A stretch of 64,000 nt of DNA from Leptothoe kymatousa TAU-MAC 1615 (GCF_018739865.1 NZ_JADOER010000015.1:1-64000); one strand, 5' to 3'; numbered from the stretch's first letter, positions 44,557-54,472 are shown. Notes: generated by a model not told the origin, from the letters alone. Program-made: numbers and translations.

Positions 44557-47500
44557 TCCGATCCCCCTCCCAAACAGGCCGTGGTCGAAGCAGTTGTGTT
44601 AATGGGTGCCGTGAGCATCACCTCCCCTGCGCGATTACGGCTCCACAGGGTGGCCTCAACGGGGGGGTGAGGTGCAATCGGCGCCAACGGGGAGGCCATC
44701 GTGGAACGCTCCATCGGACTCTCCTCATTGTTATGGGTAGGGCTCAGTTCAAAGGCCTGGAGCAAAATATCTTCTGCGATAGACTGGTCCGGGCCGATGG
44801 GGACACCGCCCCGCCCCGTAGCGACAAAGTGGGCGGTTGTATCCGCCATACATCCCGCAACAATTTGACTAGATGGGTCTACTAAGTCAGTAGGCAGGGC
44901 CGTTAAACCAGCTTCTGGATTTAGCACCAGAGGGCGAATATTGACCGCACCATTTAAGCCAAACTCAGAGCTGGCAGAAATATCGTTTTTAGGGGTGAGA
45001 TAGTCGCGAAGCTCCAGGCCCAATAGTCCTTGGGTTGCAATATTAATGTTCCCGCCATTGCCCCGCATGGCATTAGCCGTAATGTCGCTGTTGCCGTTGC
45101 CTAGCAAAATAGGCGCAGCAATGCGAATGTTGCCCCCCGTAGCCCTGTCAGTGGCATTGGTGGTGATATGACTATGGTTATTCAGCACAATATAACGATC
45201 TGTCGTGATATCAATATTTCCCCGATTACCTGCTGCGACCTGGGCCGTAATCATGGCATCATTCGACATTAGTAAACTATCAGCAACTAGATTAATGTTA
45301 CCTGCGGTGCCGCTGGCGCCACTGTTTACGGTCAATTGGCCGCCGTCTCTCAGTTCCAAGGCACCTTGGGCATAGATATTGATGGTGCCGGCATCAAATT
45401 CACCGATGGACTGAGCACTAATTTCACTGACGATTTGGCTGCCGTCGGCACTGCGTCCCTGAATCTGGAGGGTGTTAACCGTTGCATTAATCTTTCCAGC
45501 ATTGCCCTGTCCTGCGGTTTGGCTGTTGAACTGTCCACCTGCCTGCAAGGCAACAGTATCTGCATTTATGTTGATATTGCCCCCATTGCCGATGCCATTG
45601 GAGTCAACAGAGGTGGAAATTTTTGCGACAGTAGGTTCTGAATGATCGTTCACCACCGCTCCGGAGAGATTAATATCGACCGCATCAATAGTGATGTCCC
45701 CAGCACTTCCGATGCCATTGGTGGAACTCATAATTTGACCACCATGGAGAACGCTCAGATGTCCTGTGGTAATACCAATGTTACCGCCGTTGCCAATGCC
45801 CGTACGTTCGACAGATGTGGTGATACCTGTTGGGAAATCATTCATAGATGACACTCCAGAGCCATCGATAATGGCCTCATCTGCTACTTGTAATTGAATA
45901 TTGCCCCCGTTGCCATGGCTAAGTGTATTGGCTAAAATTTGCCCCCCCTGGCGTAGCTGAAGCTGCTCAGATTGAATATTAATATCTCCCGCTGAACCCA
46001 TGGCGTCGAAATCAACGGTTGTGTATATCGCTGAACCGTGGGTTGGCCTGTATCTTCGTTCTTCTAAAGACGTGGGCAGTGGGGAACTGCCCCTAATATC
46101 TATATTTTCCGCTTGGATGGTGATATTGCCAGTATTACCGATATCGTCGGTTTGAGAATATATTTGCCCACCATTAATAAGATGTAGGGACGCTGTTTCT
46201 ATGGAAATATCGCCTGCTATATTTTCGATGCCGTCTATATTTTGTTGAGTAAACGAAGATGCTGTCGTTTCGTAAGCAGGATCAATAAACGTACGGATAC
46301 CAGCGCTACTGGTAAACGTGGCGACGCCGCTTGCCCATGGATTGATTGGATTTAGCTCTCCCTCGATGATGATTTCGTTCGTAGCCCTTAGGGTAATATC
46401 TCCGCTATTACCTCTTTCGAACGCAATCCCTGAAATACTAGCTCCCCCACGGATAACTAACCGCTCTGTATCAACGGTGATATTACCAGCGTTGCCTGCA
46501 GCGGAAGGTTCTAAAAAAGTGCTTAAATTAGCTCCAAAATATTCTCCTAGGCCGTCCATAATAATTTCTTCTGTTGCGCTTAAAGAGATATTTCCGCCAG
46601 CGTCTACATTTCTTGAGTCATTATCTGCTGAAATAAATGCGCTTTCACTAATATAAGCTCGATCAAACTGAAGGTTAATATCTCCACCGGTGGCAGCACC
46701 TATCCACACATCGGTGTAAATATCGCTGAAATCACCCATGTTCAGAGAACTGCCCTGTAGAGTTATATTGCCAATGGTATTGCTATCACCCATGTAGCTG
46801 CTTATTGCAATGTCTCCCATCCCTTGAATAGAGATATTATTTGCATTGATAAAAATATCCCCTCCATGTATCTCCTGTCCGAAATCAATCAGGCTCAAGA
46901 TGGCACCTTTATCTTGGATGAGGACATTACTTGCATGAATAATAATGTTGCCTCCGTCCACATTTTCCCCTTCTATCAAATCACTACTGATTAATCCATT
47001 CTCATTAACGAGAACAGTATTTGCGTCGATGACAATATCCCCTCCCGTAACCCCTTCGCCAAGCTCCACTTGACTGTAAATTTCTGCTTCAGCTTGAACC
47101 AGAACAGTGTGGGCTTCTATACGAATATCAGCTCCGGTTACATGCTCATCAGCCACCATGAGGCTAGCTATTTCGCTTGGCAGGTAGATGTCATTGTCGC
47201 TATCACCTCGAACGGTCAGAGCATCCGTGGCTTGGATGTGCAAAGAGCGATCGCCCGATGTGTGATCTTGAATGGATAGACTGGAACCCCCTAACACGCT
47301 TATATTTTGCCCAACCAGCTGGGCACTGGAGGCGCGAGATACTTCAGACCCTTGGTCAATTGAAATATCATTAAATGTATCGATATTACTGTAATCAAAA
47401 GACCACCCAGACCCATGGGGCAATAGGTTAACGGTGCCACTCTGGGCCACACTGCCTAGGGCGTTGTGGCCCCCAGCCTTAATATCAGCACCATTCAGGT

Positions 47501-48185
47501 TGATAGCTCCCCCTACTAAGGCAGCTGTGCCATGGTCTCCTGAAACCGCGATGGTTCCTCGATGTGCAATGGGGTTGGGCGTAGCGCCAAAATTTAGACC
47601 GATGGGAGCACTCATGGTCAACAGTGGAACCCGATCTGGCGCTGTGGCACTAAAGGCAAAACCATCTTGAAAGAGAAGACTATCAGCCGTGCTAGCGACA
47701 AAGGACCCTGGCAAAAAGATGGAAGCATTTTCACCAAACGTGATGCCGTTTGGATTGATTAAAAAGACATCGGGGGCAGGGGTGCCTGGGTCTTGGAAAA
47801 TTCCAATCCTGCCATCAATGAATGAATTGGATGTGCCTGTGACACGATTGACAATTATCTCAACAGAGCGGGTATCAATTGAGTGGTTAAGGCTGTCCCT
47901 GAGGTTGAAGTAAACGTTCTGTGTGCCAGGGGAAAATGCTTCAAAGCTGTGAAATAAAACTGCCCCATCATTCGAGCTATGGCGCAGCGTTCCTTCGGTA
48001 ATGAGTAAGTTGCCCGCTGCGTTGACACCTAGAGCAGTGTCCGTAGTGCCATCGATAGAGACCTGTGCATGGCTTGGTAAACAATGCCCGAAGACGTTGG
48101 TAACCGCTGTTGTTAAGAAGACTGCAGAGGAACCCCAGCATTTTTTCCACCTTCTACGACTAGGCACATGTGAAATATCGTTCAT
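44553..48185 (-). CDS. Two-partner-secretion filamentous haemagglutinin-type exoprotein
   Basis: 1210 residues. A long signal sequence (cleaved near SHAQ, residue ~41) is followed by a TPS domain with QNVYFNLRDSLNHSIDTRSV, IVNRVTGTSNSFIDGRIG, DVFLINPNGITFGENAS and LPGSFVASTADSLLF. Residues ~250-1080 are repeated beta-helix rungs (for example GNGGNIGITTGHLSVLHGGQI, GSAGDITIDAVDINLSG). The C-terminus has a short Cys-containing region (VAGCMADTTAHFVATG). It needs an outer-membrane TpsB (ShlB/FhaC) transporter, which is not in the window. The stop overlaps the CHAT gene start. Likely surface or secreted adhesin-like protein. Confidence 0.93.
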   Translation of the reverse strand: MNDISHVPSRRRWKKCWGSSAVFLTTAVTNVFGHCLPSHAQVSIDGTTDTALGVNAAGNLLITEGTLRHSSNDGAVLFHSFEAFSPGTQNVYFNLRDSLNHSIDTRSVEIIVNRVTGTSNSFIDGRIGIFQDPGTPAPDVFLINPNGITFGENASIFLPGSFVASTADSLLFQDGFAFSATAPDRVPLLTMSAPIGLNFGATPNPIAHRGTIAVSGDHGTAALVGGAINLNGADIKAGGHNALGSVAQSGTVNLLPHGSGWSFDYSNIDTFNDISIDQGSEVSRASSAQLVGQNISVLGGSSLSIQDHTSGDRSLHIQATDALTVRGDSDNDIYLPSEIASLMVADEHVTGADIRIEAHTVLVQAEAEIYSQVELGEGVTGGDIVIDANTVLVNENGLISSDLIEGENVDGGNIIIHASNVLIQDKGAILSLIDFGQEIHGGDIFINANNISIQGMGDIAISSYMGDSNTIGNITLQGSSLNMGDFSDIYTDVWIGAATGGDINLQFDRAYISESAFISADNDSRNVDAGGNISLSATEEIIMDGLGEYFGANLSTFLEPSAAGNAGNITVDTERLVIRGGASISGIAFERGNSGDITLRATNEIIIEGELNPINPWASGVATFTSSAGIRTFIDPAYETTASSFTQQNIDGIENIAGDISIETASLHLINGGQIYSQTDDIGNTGNITIQAENIDIRGSSPLPTSLEERRYRPTHGSAIYTTVDFDAMGSAGDINIQSEQLQLRQGGQILANTLSHGNGGNIQLQVADEAIIDGSGVSSMNDFPTGITTSVERTGIGNGGNIGITTGHLSVLHGGQIMSSTNGIGSAGDITIDAVDINLSGAVVNDHSEPTVAKISTSVDSNGIGNGGNININADTVALQAGGQFNSQTAGQGNAGKINATVNTLQIQGRSADGSQIVSEISAQSIGEFDAGTINIYAQGALELRDGGQLTVNSGASGTAGNINLVADSLLMSNDAMITAQVAAGNRGNIDITTDRYIVLNNHSHITTNATDRATGGNIRIAAPILLGNGNSDITANAMRGNGGNINIATQGLLGLELRDYLTPKNDISASSEFGLNGAVNIRPLVLNPEAGLTALPTDLVDPSSQIVAGCMADTTAHFVATGRGGVPIGPDQSIAEDILLQAFELSPTHNNEESPMERSTMASPLAPIAPHPPVEATLWSRNRAGEVMLTAPINTTASTTACLGGGSE

Positions 48186-48409
48186 GCTGGGGGAACATTC
48201 TGGGATTTTGATGGCTGAGTGATTCTACAGACTCAGTTATCAGTAATTTAAACCAGATTATTCCTCTCTTCTTTAAAGACTTATCCCATCTGTTCGGTAT
48301 ATTATAAATTTTGTCATACTAAAACTCAGAGGCCGACTAGAGTTCAAAAAATATTGATATATCGCATTTTCCCCCTACCTTGGCGGCCCCAAAGCCTGGA
48401 TCAACTTGC

Positions 48410-49318
48410 CTATAGCTGACGAGAACCGGCGCTTAGAAAGTCAATAAATGGAGCGATTGTTGACTTGGGATATTGATGCCACACGGCGGCTAATGAGACA
48501 ACCTGGATGTTGGGCACAATGGGGCGAAACGCAATGTCGGGTCGGGAATGGCTGTGGCTAATGGAAATAGGCACAACTGATAGGCCTAACCCGGATGCGA
48601 CTAGGCTCATTAACAAACGACTATCTGAAATAGTCTGTTTAATTTGACTTTGAAGGTCAGCATATTGCCCATGGGCCATGAGAATTTGAGAATGATGGTC
48701 GTTCATTACCAGTGGGCTTTGGGAAATGTCGGCCAGGGTAATTTGTGGTTGGGCGGCGAGGGGGTGTTCTGCGGGTAACGCGATCACCAGGGATTCTTCT
48801 ACTAGGGTCTGGGCCTTGATGTCTTTGGGGATTGTGGGGGGAACAAGAAACCCCATGTCGATGTGGCCTAGCCTTAATGCTGTTAACTGTTGAGAACCGC
48901 TCAGTTCGTGGATTTTGAACTCAATATCTGTGTATTGTCTTTGGTATGAGCTAATTAACTGAACGGCGCGATCGCACGCTGGAGCGGCGCTATCAATACC
49001 AATGGATAAGTGCCCCACCAACCCTTGTTCAACCAGCTGCACAGCCTGCATACTATTTTCCATTTGCTGCAAAATGCTCTTTGCAGTTTCTGCAAAAATC
49101 TGCCCCGCATCCGTCAGCCGAATCCTAGGACGAGTACGCTCAAACAACTTCACATTCAATTGAGACTCCAAACGCTGCACCTGTCGGCTCAGGGGAGGTT
49201 GGGCGATACCCAAGCGTTCAGCCGCCTGACTAAAGCTCATCTCCTCGGCAATAATCAAAAATGTCTGGAGATTTCTAAAACTTAACGAAGTATCCTGTAA
49301 AAACTGAGAAGATTTCAT
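48410..49318 (-). CDS. LysR-family regulator 1
   Basis: 302 residues from the ATG at 49318 (MKSSQFLQDTSLSFRNLQT); the earlier in-frame start at 49399 would place the -10 of the promoter inside the gene. The HTH is LQTFLIIAEEMSFSQAAERLGIAQPPLSRQ, written here in two runs: MSFSQAAERLGI and QPPLSRQVQRLE. The effector domain begins near LSIGIDSAAPACDRAV. Its paralogue at 62073 shares FERTRP, IDSA.PACDRAV, S.RLLMS.VA.GLG.S, and other blocks. Both carry the same promoter box, so they are probably self-controlled or cross-controlled. No ligand known. Confidence 0.88.
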   Translation of the reverse strand: MKSSQFLQDTSLSFRNLQTFLIIAEEMSFSQAAERLGIAQPPLSRQVQRLESQLNVKLFERTRPRIRLTDAGQIFAETAKSILQQMENSMQAVQLVEQGLVGHLSIGIDSAAPACDRAVQLISSYQRQYTDIEFKIHELSGSQQLTALRLGHIDMGFLVPPTIPKDIKAQTLVEESLVIALPAEHPLAAQPQITLADISQSPLVMNDHHSQILMAHGQYADLQSQIKQTISDSRLLMSLVASGLGLSVVPISISHSHSRPDIAFRPIVPNIQVVSLAAVWHQYPKSTIAPFIDFLSAGSRQL

Positions 49319-49394
49319 GTTGCCAAAAATAACCACAAGCGCGTTGCTAGAGATCTTTACAGGTCCTGAAAATACCCCCAGCGGTATACTTGCG

Positions 49395-49437
49395 ATCATA
49401 TTCTGAGCTACCAGAAATACCTGTATGGAACTGTATG
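49395..49437 (-). promoter_or_regulatory. CATACAG-box promoter A (lysR 1)
   Basis: Read leftward: CATACAG-TTC-CATACAG, 20 bases, then TATGAT (49400-49395). The repeat period is 10 bases. It lies about 80 bases before the lysR 1 ATG. See the shared-promoter finding. Confidence 0.75.
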
Positions 49438-49805
49438 TTTAAAGCCGCTTATATGTATGATCCTTGGTCACTATTGTGTGATTTTACGGTTTCAAAGCAG
49501 TCCGTAGCCATGTCGAAAATTATTCATAGCTGCCAAGCCTAAGTATATTTTGGTGAATCTTAAGGGCATCCTAATAACCAAGGGGGACATAGCTGTGCTT
49601 AAAAAGAAGACATCAGCCCATTGGATGGCCATGGCCAATTAGTAACGATGCGCTCGTCTACCTAGCTATGCTGAATGGCAGAAAGCCTTAACTTGAAAGG
49701 ATAATAGCTACGAGCAACATCTATGGACCCAGACAAAACTAGCTTAGAGCAGCCCTACTAATGCTTCCCAATGGACCACCATTGAGTGGCTTAAGGCTAC
49801 AGTGA

Positions 49806-49827
49806 TTGTACGGAAACATCCGTACAA
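49806..49827. promoter_or_regulatory. Perfect palindrome upstream of the AAA gene
   Basis: TTGTACGG-N6-CCGTACAA, an 8-bp perfect inverted repeat, followed by TATGAT at 49854-49859. The palindrome centre would be about 45 bases before transcription start, a usual activator place. Confidence 0.7.
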
Positions 49828-49880
49828 ACCTATATGTCTAGTCAATCAGTTTGTATGATTGTCCTTAAGTTGTGATTTGA

Positions 49881-51236
49881 TTGCGTGAAGTGCGTGTACG
49901 TGATGATTCTCAAGCTCCTTTAGAAAGCATACCTACAGCGGCCCTGAATCAGGTTCAAAAGCTTTTAGACCCCCATCAGCTCACAACGATCCAAAAGCAA
50001 CTGATTGAGCATTGCTGGATCGGCGTTACTTATCAAGAAATTGCCACAGTTACTGGTTATGAAGATAACTATGTACGCGCAGTGGGGGCTCAGCTTTGGC
50101 AAGCGCTATCCCAATCTTTAGATATCAAAGTTACAAAATCCAATTTTCGTTCTGTTGTGCAACAGCACCTAACTGCTGTCAGCAGTCATCCCCCCGACGC
50201 CTTAGAATTTCCCCAAGGGCAGGTTCCCCTGGGTTCTAAGGCCTATATTGTGCGGGGAGACCTAGAATCTATTTGCAATGAAAGCGTTACTAAGCCTGGG
50301 GCACTGATTCGGATTCGAGCCCCGAAGCAAATGGGTAAAACATCCTTGATGGCTCGGATTCTAGATTTTGCCAGACAGCAAGACTATGCCACGGTCACCC
50401 TGAATTTAGAGCTGGCTAGCACAGATGTTTTAAATCAAAATAGCGATTTCTTGCGCTGGTTTTGCGTGATTGTTGGTAGGGCTCTGCGCTTGCCTAACCG
50501 TTTAGACGACTATTGGGAACCCGTATGTGGCAGTCGCTCGAACTGCACTGAATATTTTGAAGCCTATCTGCTACCAGAGTTATCTCGCCCCTTAGTGTTG
50601 GCATTAGATAACATTGATGCTGTTTTTAACTACCCGACCATTGCAACCGAGCTATTTGGCATGTTGCGAGCCTGGTATGAAAGTGCCCGATACGGTGGTC
50701 CTGAAAGTGAAATTTGGCAACAGCTACGTTTGGTTACGGTCTATTCAACTGAAGTTTATATTCCTTTAGACATTCACCAATCTCCCTTTAATGTAGGCTT
50801 GCCTATTAAGTTGCCACCATTCACCCTTGAACAAGTGCAGGATTTGGTGCAACGCCATCAGCTTAATTGGACAATTAACGATATCGAAAAGCTGATGAAC
50901 CTGGTAGGAGGGCATCCTTATCTAATTCGGATAACGCTATACCATGCAAAAAAACAATCTCTTTCTATGGATGAGATTGTTGAAACAGCCCTAAGTACTG
51001 CAGGCATATATAGTAATCATCTTGAGAAGAAGTTTTGGGCAATACAAAGCTGCCCAAAACTATTAGCGGCAATGACTCAGTTGATTATTGAGAACGACAT
51101 TTCCTTATTTACACCCGTCACTCGTTTAAAGCTCTCTGGCATGGGACTGATCGACATTCAGGACAACAAAATAACAGTTATATGTAATCTCTATCGTCAA
51201 TACTTTCAAGTCATGTTAAGTAAAAAAAACACATAG
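49881..51236 (+). CDS. HTH-type N-terminus plus AAA-like ATPase (AAA_35)
   Basis: About 451 residues from a TTG at 49881 (start uncertain; GTGs occur within the next few codons). Residues ~30-95 match the vWA-MoxR-associated N-terminal HTH seen in cyanobacteria (TTIQKQLIEHCWIGVTYQEI ... LDIKVTKSNFRSVV). Residues ~110-390 are an AAA-like domain: Walker A RAPKQMGKTSLMA, Walker B PLVLALDNIDAVF, then QLRLVTVYSTEVYIPLDIHQ and LVGGHPYLIRITLYH. Family proteins are thought to be STAND-like signalling NTPases. It resembles the N-terminal half of the CHASE2 protein at 56329. A perfect palindrome lies upstream. Confidence 0.82.
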   Translation: MREVRVRDDSQAPLESIPTAALNQVQKLLDPHQLTTIQKQLIEHCWIGVTYQEIATVTGYEDNYVRAVGAQLWQALSQSLDIKVTKSNFRSVVQQHLTAVSSHPPDALEFPQGQVPLGSKAYIVRGDLESICNESVTKPGALIRIRAPKQMGKTSLMARILDFARQQDYATVTLNLELASTDVLNQNSDFLRWFCVIVGRALRLPNRLDDYWEPVCGSRSNCTEYFEAYLLPELSRPLVLALDNIDAVFNYPTIATELFGMLRAWYESARYGGPESEIWQQLRLVTVYSTEVYIPLDIHQSPFNVGLPIKLPPFTLEQVQDLVQRHQLNWTINDIEKLMNLVGGHPYLIRITLYHAKKQSLSMDEIVETALSTAGIYSNHLEKKFWAIQSCPKLLAAMTQLIIENDISLFTPVTRLKLSGMGLIDIQDNKITVICNLYRQYFQVMLSKKNT

Positions 51237-51272
51237 AATAGATGTAAATGCATATACGAGTTGTTTAACTTA

Positions 51273-51369
51273 GGAGCTGTTAAGGAACTACTTTACGGTT
51301 TAAGCCTGAAAAGCCTGTTAAGTCCTGATTTAAATGCACAGGGCCACGATTTTAATTTTTGACAAGCCC
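51273..51369 (+). repeat. Dispersed 97-bp palindromic element, copy 2
   Basis: Begins GGAGCTGTTAAGGAACTACT and ends TTTTTGACAAGCCC, flanked by TTA on both sides. The flanking TTA could be a target duplication. Confidence 0.85.
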
Positions 51370-51804
51370 TTACCTCAACTCTTAGTCTAATAGACTTGCT
51401 ACATTGGCAGCATTTTAATGCTGTCTATAACTGAATGCCGCTCAATATCTATTTAGGCCCAAGGCTTTTCATGTTGCCAATTTAAGTCTAAAGAGAGTCT
51501 CCTATGGTATTTGAATGGGGACTGACCTTATGCAAAATTTAAGTTAGCTCAAATGGAAGAGTCTCCCCTATAGATATTGTTGCTTGGCACCCTAAACGAT
51601 TACTAAAATGTTGCATCAATATATAAAGTGTCGAGTTAAATCAATATAGTCTTCGGTATTACATATACCTGATTTGCATGACAGAAGTCTAATAGGTGAA
51701 CATTAAGCAAGCCGGAACTCTCAATTCATAGAACCTTCAGCTCCTGAGTTCACTTTTGAAAATTAATGAAAAGGTTAGGACAACTTACAGACAACAATAG
51801 AACT

Positions 51805-51848
51805 CATACATTTTCATACAGTAATTACCATGGCACAAACTATATCAT
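51805..51848 (+). promoter_or_regulatory. CATACAG-box promoter C (RTX protein 1)
   Basis: CATACA-TTTT-CATACAG (51805-51821), 21 bases, TATCAT (51843-51848), about 51 bases before the start codon. The RBS CGGAGAA precedes the ATG. Confidence 0.78.
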
Positions 51849-51899
51849 TCAGCTCGGAATTGATTTAACAAGTAAGTACATTTCGGAGAACGTTAAATA

Positions 51900-53168
51900 A
51901 TGGTTGAACTAACAGGAAACTTTCAAGGCACTGGTAAAAAAGATTCCTATATGGGGAAAATCAAAAACATTAGTCAGTTAGATATCAGTGGTTTCGATGG
52001 AGATTTTTTTACAGGCATTGCAGCTGATGATCTCACCATCAGAAGTCGTGGTGGCAATGATTTCATTAAAGCAGTCACCAATTTCACCGTAGATTTCGAT
52101 ACATATTCGGGGCCATCACTGAGTGTCGGTTCCATTGGCATTGGCATGCAATCGGCTGACATTAAAATGGGTAAGGGAAGAGATAATCTCTCCATAGCCA
52201 GTAAAGTGGCATCGATAAATAGATCCAACGCAATTGGGCTTTCGGAGTCTTCGATTGATATGGGGTCGGGTCGGGATATTGTTGACATTAAAGCATTTTC
52301 TACCAACCTTGGGTTTGTCTATTTCCCTAATGTGAAAGCCTCTGGTGTAGCCAATAGTACCCTAGACGCTGGTAAAGGAGATGATACTGTTAACATCAAC
52401 ACAAAGGTTCTAGGTAAGTCCCTGAGAGGGAACAGCTATAGGTTGAGCGAATTATCTGCTTATGGTGTAGATCAAGGCACTATATTAGGTGGCGAAGGTA
52501 GCGATGTTATAAACATTTCTACCGTGGTAAATCTCGACCCTGAAGTAGCAACAGACGAAGTTCAGTCAGGAGTTAGGACGATAGCTGTTGGCATTGGTAA
52601 TGGGTCAACTGTCAATGGTGGAGACAATGACGATACGATCAACATTAAGGTTTCTGTTGATCGTCTAACTGCCCCATCTGGAGGATCTGTTCCAGGAATT
52701 CGAGAGCGTTTTATAGGTGTCTATGGTGGCTCCAAAGTATATGGTGGAGCCGGTAATGACTCCATTTCCATTGAGGTTACAAGAGACGCATCGCAAACAA
52801 TAGCAGTGGGGGTGAACAACTCCAGAGTGTCAGGCGGTAGTGGTGACGACCGTCTTTATATTCGTGGGGTCAACTTGGACTTGGACGACGCTTTGATTAC
52901 CGGTGGGAAGGGCAAGGATATTTTTAACACTGGCATTGGCGAAGCAACTATTTCTGGCGGGAAGGGTACTGATTTGATCAAGCTCAACTTTTTTGATAGT
53001 GACACCATGTCCATTGAACTATTGGGAGAAAATAGTATTCAAATCACCGGCACCCAGGATAAGTTAGGTAATAGCGATAGTTGGACCCAAACGATTAACG
53101 ATGTTGAACAATATTCTATTGGCGGTAAGACTTACAATGCAGCTAAGGTAGTGAATGTTCTCAGCTAA
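51900..53168 (+). CDS. RTX-type repeat protein 1
   Basis: 422 residues, ATG at 51900 with the RBS CGGAGAA upstream. No N-terminal signal peptide, as expected for type I secretion. Degenerate calcium-binding glycine repeats are scattered through the protein: RSRGGNDFIKAV, MGKGRDNLSI, MGSGRDIVDI, GKGDDTVNIN, GGEGSDVINI, GGAGNDSISI, GGSGDDRLYI and GGKGKDIFN. Unlike classic RTX blocks they are spaced by 40-60 residues of beta structure. The C-terminus (YSIGGKTYNAAKVVNVLS) is the typical type I secretion tail pattern. The cargo is unknown: no enzyme motif. Driven by CATACAG-box promoter C and convergent with RTX protein 2. Confidence 0.8.
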   Translation: MVELTGNFQGTGKKDSYMGKIKNISQLDISGFDGDFFTGIAADDLTIRSRGGNDFIKAVTNFTVDFDTYSGPSLSVGSIGIGMQSADIKMGKGRDNLSIASKVASINRSNAIGLSESSIDMGSGRDIVDIKAFSTNLGFVYFPNVKASGVANSTLDAGKGDDTVNINTKVLGKSLRGNSYRLSELSAYGVDQGTILGGEGSDVINISTVVNLDPEVATDEVQSGVRTIAVGIGNGSTVNGGDNDDTINIKVSVDRLTAPSGGSVPGIRERFIGVYGGSKVYGGAGNDSISIEVTRDASQTIAVGVNNSRVSGGSGDDRLYIRGVNLDLDDALITGGKGKDIFNTGIGEATISGGKGTDLIKLNFFDSDTMSIELLGENSIQITGTQDKLGNSDSWTQTINDVEQYSIGGKTYNAAKVVNVLS

Positions 53169-53271
53169 TGCAATTGCTGATTGTTTTTAATAGTACTCAA
53201 TGAGTATCAAACACTGTCTCGAAAGTAGTGCGATAAGGCTGCCTGATTCTGGGTAAGCAATCCTACGAATC

Positions 53272-53302
53272 TAGGGAGGCAGTCTGTAAGATTGCCTCCC
53301 TA
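53272..53302. terminator. Bidirectional terminator between the RTX genes
   Basis: Perfect 10-bp stem TAGGGAGGCA/TGCCTCCCTA with an 11-base loop, placed between the convergent gene ends at 53168 and 53360. Confidence 0.85.
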
Positions 53303-53359
53303 AGCTAGCTTTCCTCTAAATTAGTTAGCTTGATATGGAATGTTGTCTACGGTCTGTTT

Positions 53360-54265
53360 TTACGCAAAGGTAAAGTCAGTCACATTAAATGCCCCTCCTG
53401 TAAAGCGCGCTACTAAATCATGGGTATTGCTAGTGTAAAGCTCTGTTTTCTCATCATTGTAGTAATAATCACTAATGCCACCGGTGAGCTGAATCGTATC
53501 GACACCACTCTTGAAATCAGCAATTTCAGCAAAATCATATTCACCGGAAATAGAGTAGAAGACCTTTCCAGATTCCCCTAAAACAAATGTGTCTCTACCA
53601 CGACCACCAATCAAATGATCGGTTTCATAGGCCCCAGGATGAGAATCAGACCGATTAACACCAATCAAGGTATCTCGACCACCGCCCCCCACAAGGCAGT
53701 CATGTCCAGCACCACCTTCCAGGTAGTTAGCTTTGTTATTACCGATAAGGTGATCGCCATTATCAGTACCAATGACATCTACAAAATTTTTGACATTAAA
53801 ATTTAGTTCACCTAAACCGGGAACATTTCGTACAGTCAGACTCTTGTTGGAAAGATCAACATAAAAAGACGTAACACCACTGATACTCGTAGAACCATCA
53901 ATTGTGTTGTTAAGCCCAGCAGCGCCAATAATAGTTTCAACACCAAAGATCTGATCCGTGCCGATGGAGCCTTTTTGAACAATGCCAGCAGCCTTTAGCG
54001 TGATTTTTTGGCCCAGGTCACTGTAATCGGCTGTATCTAGGCCTTTACCGCCTTGAAAAATATCATTGCCCTTGCTACCGATAAGCGTATCAGCACCCCG
54101 ACCACCGTTTAAAGTGTCGTTCCCTTTGCCTCCGTCAAGATAATCACGGCCTTTCCCCCCAAAAAGACTGTCGTCACCACGTTTTCCAAATAATGTATCA
54201 TTTCCACTTCGACCTTTTAAACTGTCGTTACCGTTAGTACCTTTAATCGTTTGATTATCAGACAT
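53360..54265 (-). CDS. RTX-type calcium-binding protein 2
   Basis: 301 residues. Residues ~8-80 are compact RTX nonapeptides (GTNGNDSLKGRSGNDTLFG, GGKGRDYLDGGKGNDTLNG, GGRGADTLIGSKGNDIFQG). More follow at ~165-200 (GTDNGDHLIGNNKANYLEG, GGAGHDCLVGGGGRDTLIG) and near 215 (GGRGRDTFVLGESG). Between them is a beta-rich stretch with no enzyme motif. The C-terminal part (FADFKSG-like segment AEIADFKSGVDTIQLTGG) is common at the end of type I secreted RTX proteins. Its ATG follows a ~200-base leader from box promoter D, with a GCACAT/ATGTGC hairpin near 54303. Confidence 0.9.
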   Translation of the reverse strand: MSDNQTIKGTNGNDSLKGRSGNDTLFGKRGDDSLFGGKGRDYLDGGKGNDTLNGGRGADTLIGSKGNDIFQGGKGLDTADYSDLGQKITLKAAGIVQKGSIGTDQIFGVETIIGAAGLNNTIDGSTSISGVTSFYVDLSNKSLTVRNVPGLGELNFNVKNFVDVIGTDNGDHLIGNNKANYLEGGAGHDCLVGGGGRDTLIGVNRSDSHPGAYETDHLIGGRGRDTFVLGESGKVFYSISGEYDFAEIADFKSGVDTIQLTGGISDYYYNDEKTELYTSNTHDLVARFTGGAFNVTDFTFA

Positions 54266-54472
54266 TGCTTATTTAAAGTAACATTGAGTTAAATTGTTTG
54301 CAGCACATAGCGATGTGCAATAGGCAGGCCATTGCATGACAAAGCTCTAAAAGAAAAAAGATGTAATACGACAACATCTAAGGAATCTAGCTAGAGCAAT
54401 TTAGGCCTATGCCAGAAAAAGTCCCCCTTAGATAGCCTTAGTCAATACAGAGTAGTTTTGACTAACAACAAA

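Larger units (their letters stand above)
51237..51899. other. Intergenic region with repeat and promoter
   Basis: 663 bases with no credible gene. Holds dispersed element copy 2 (51273-51369) and promoter C (51805-51848). AGAGTCTCC occurs twice (near 51494 and 51560) as a short direct repeat. The rest is AT-rich. Confidence 0.7.

Noticed and set aside
49421..49437. NtcA site reading of the CATACAG boxes
   Set aside because: None of the six boxes contains GTA-N8-TAC, although the distance to the -10 is similar to NtcA-activated promoters.
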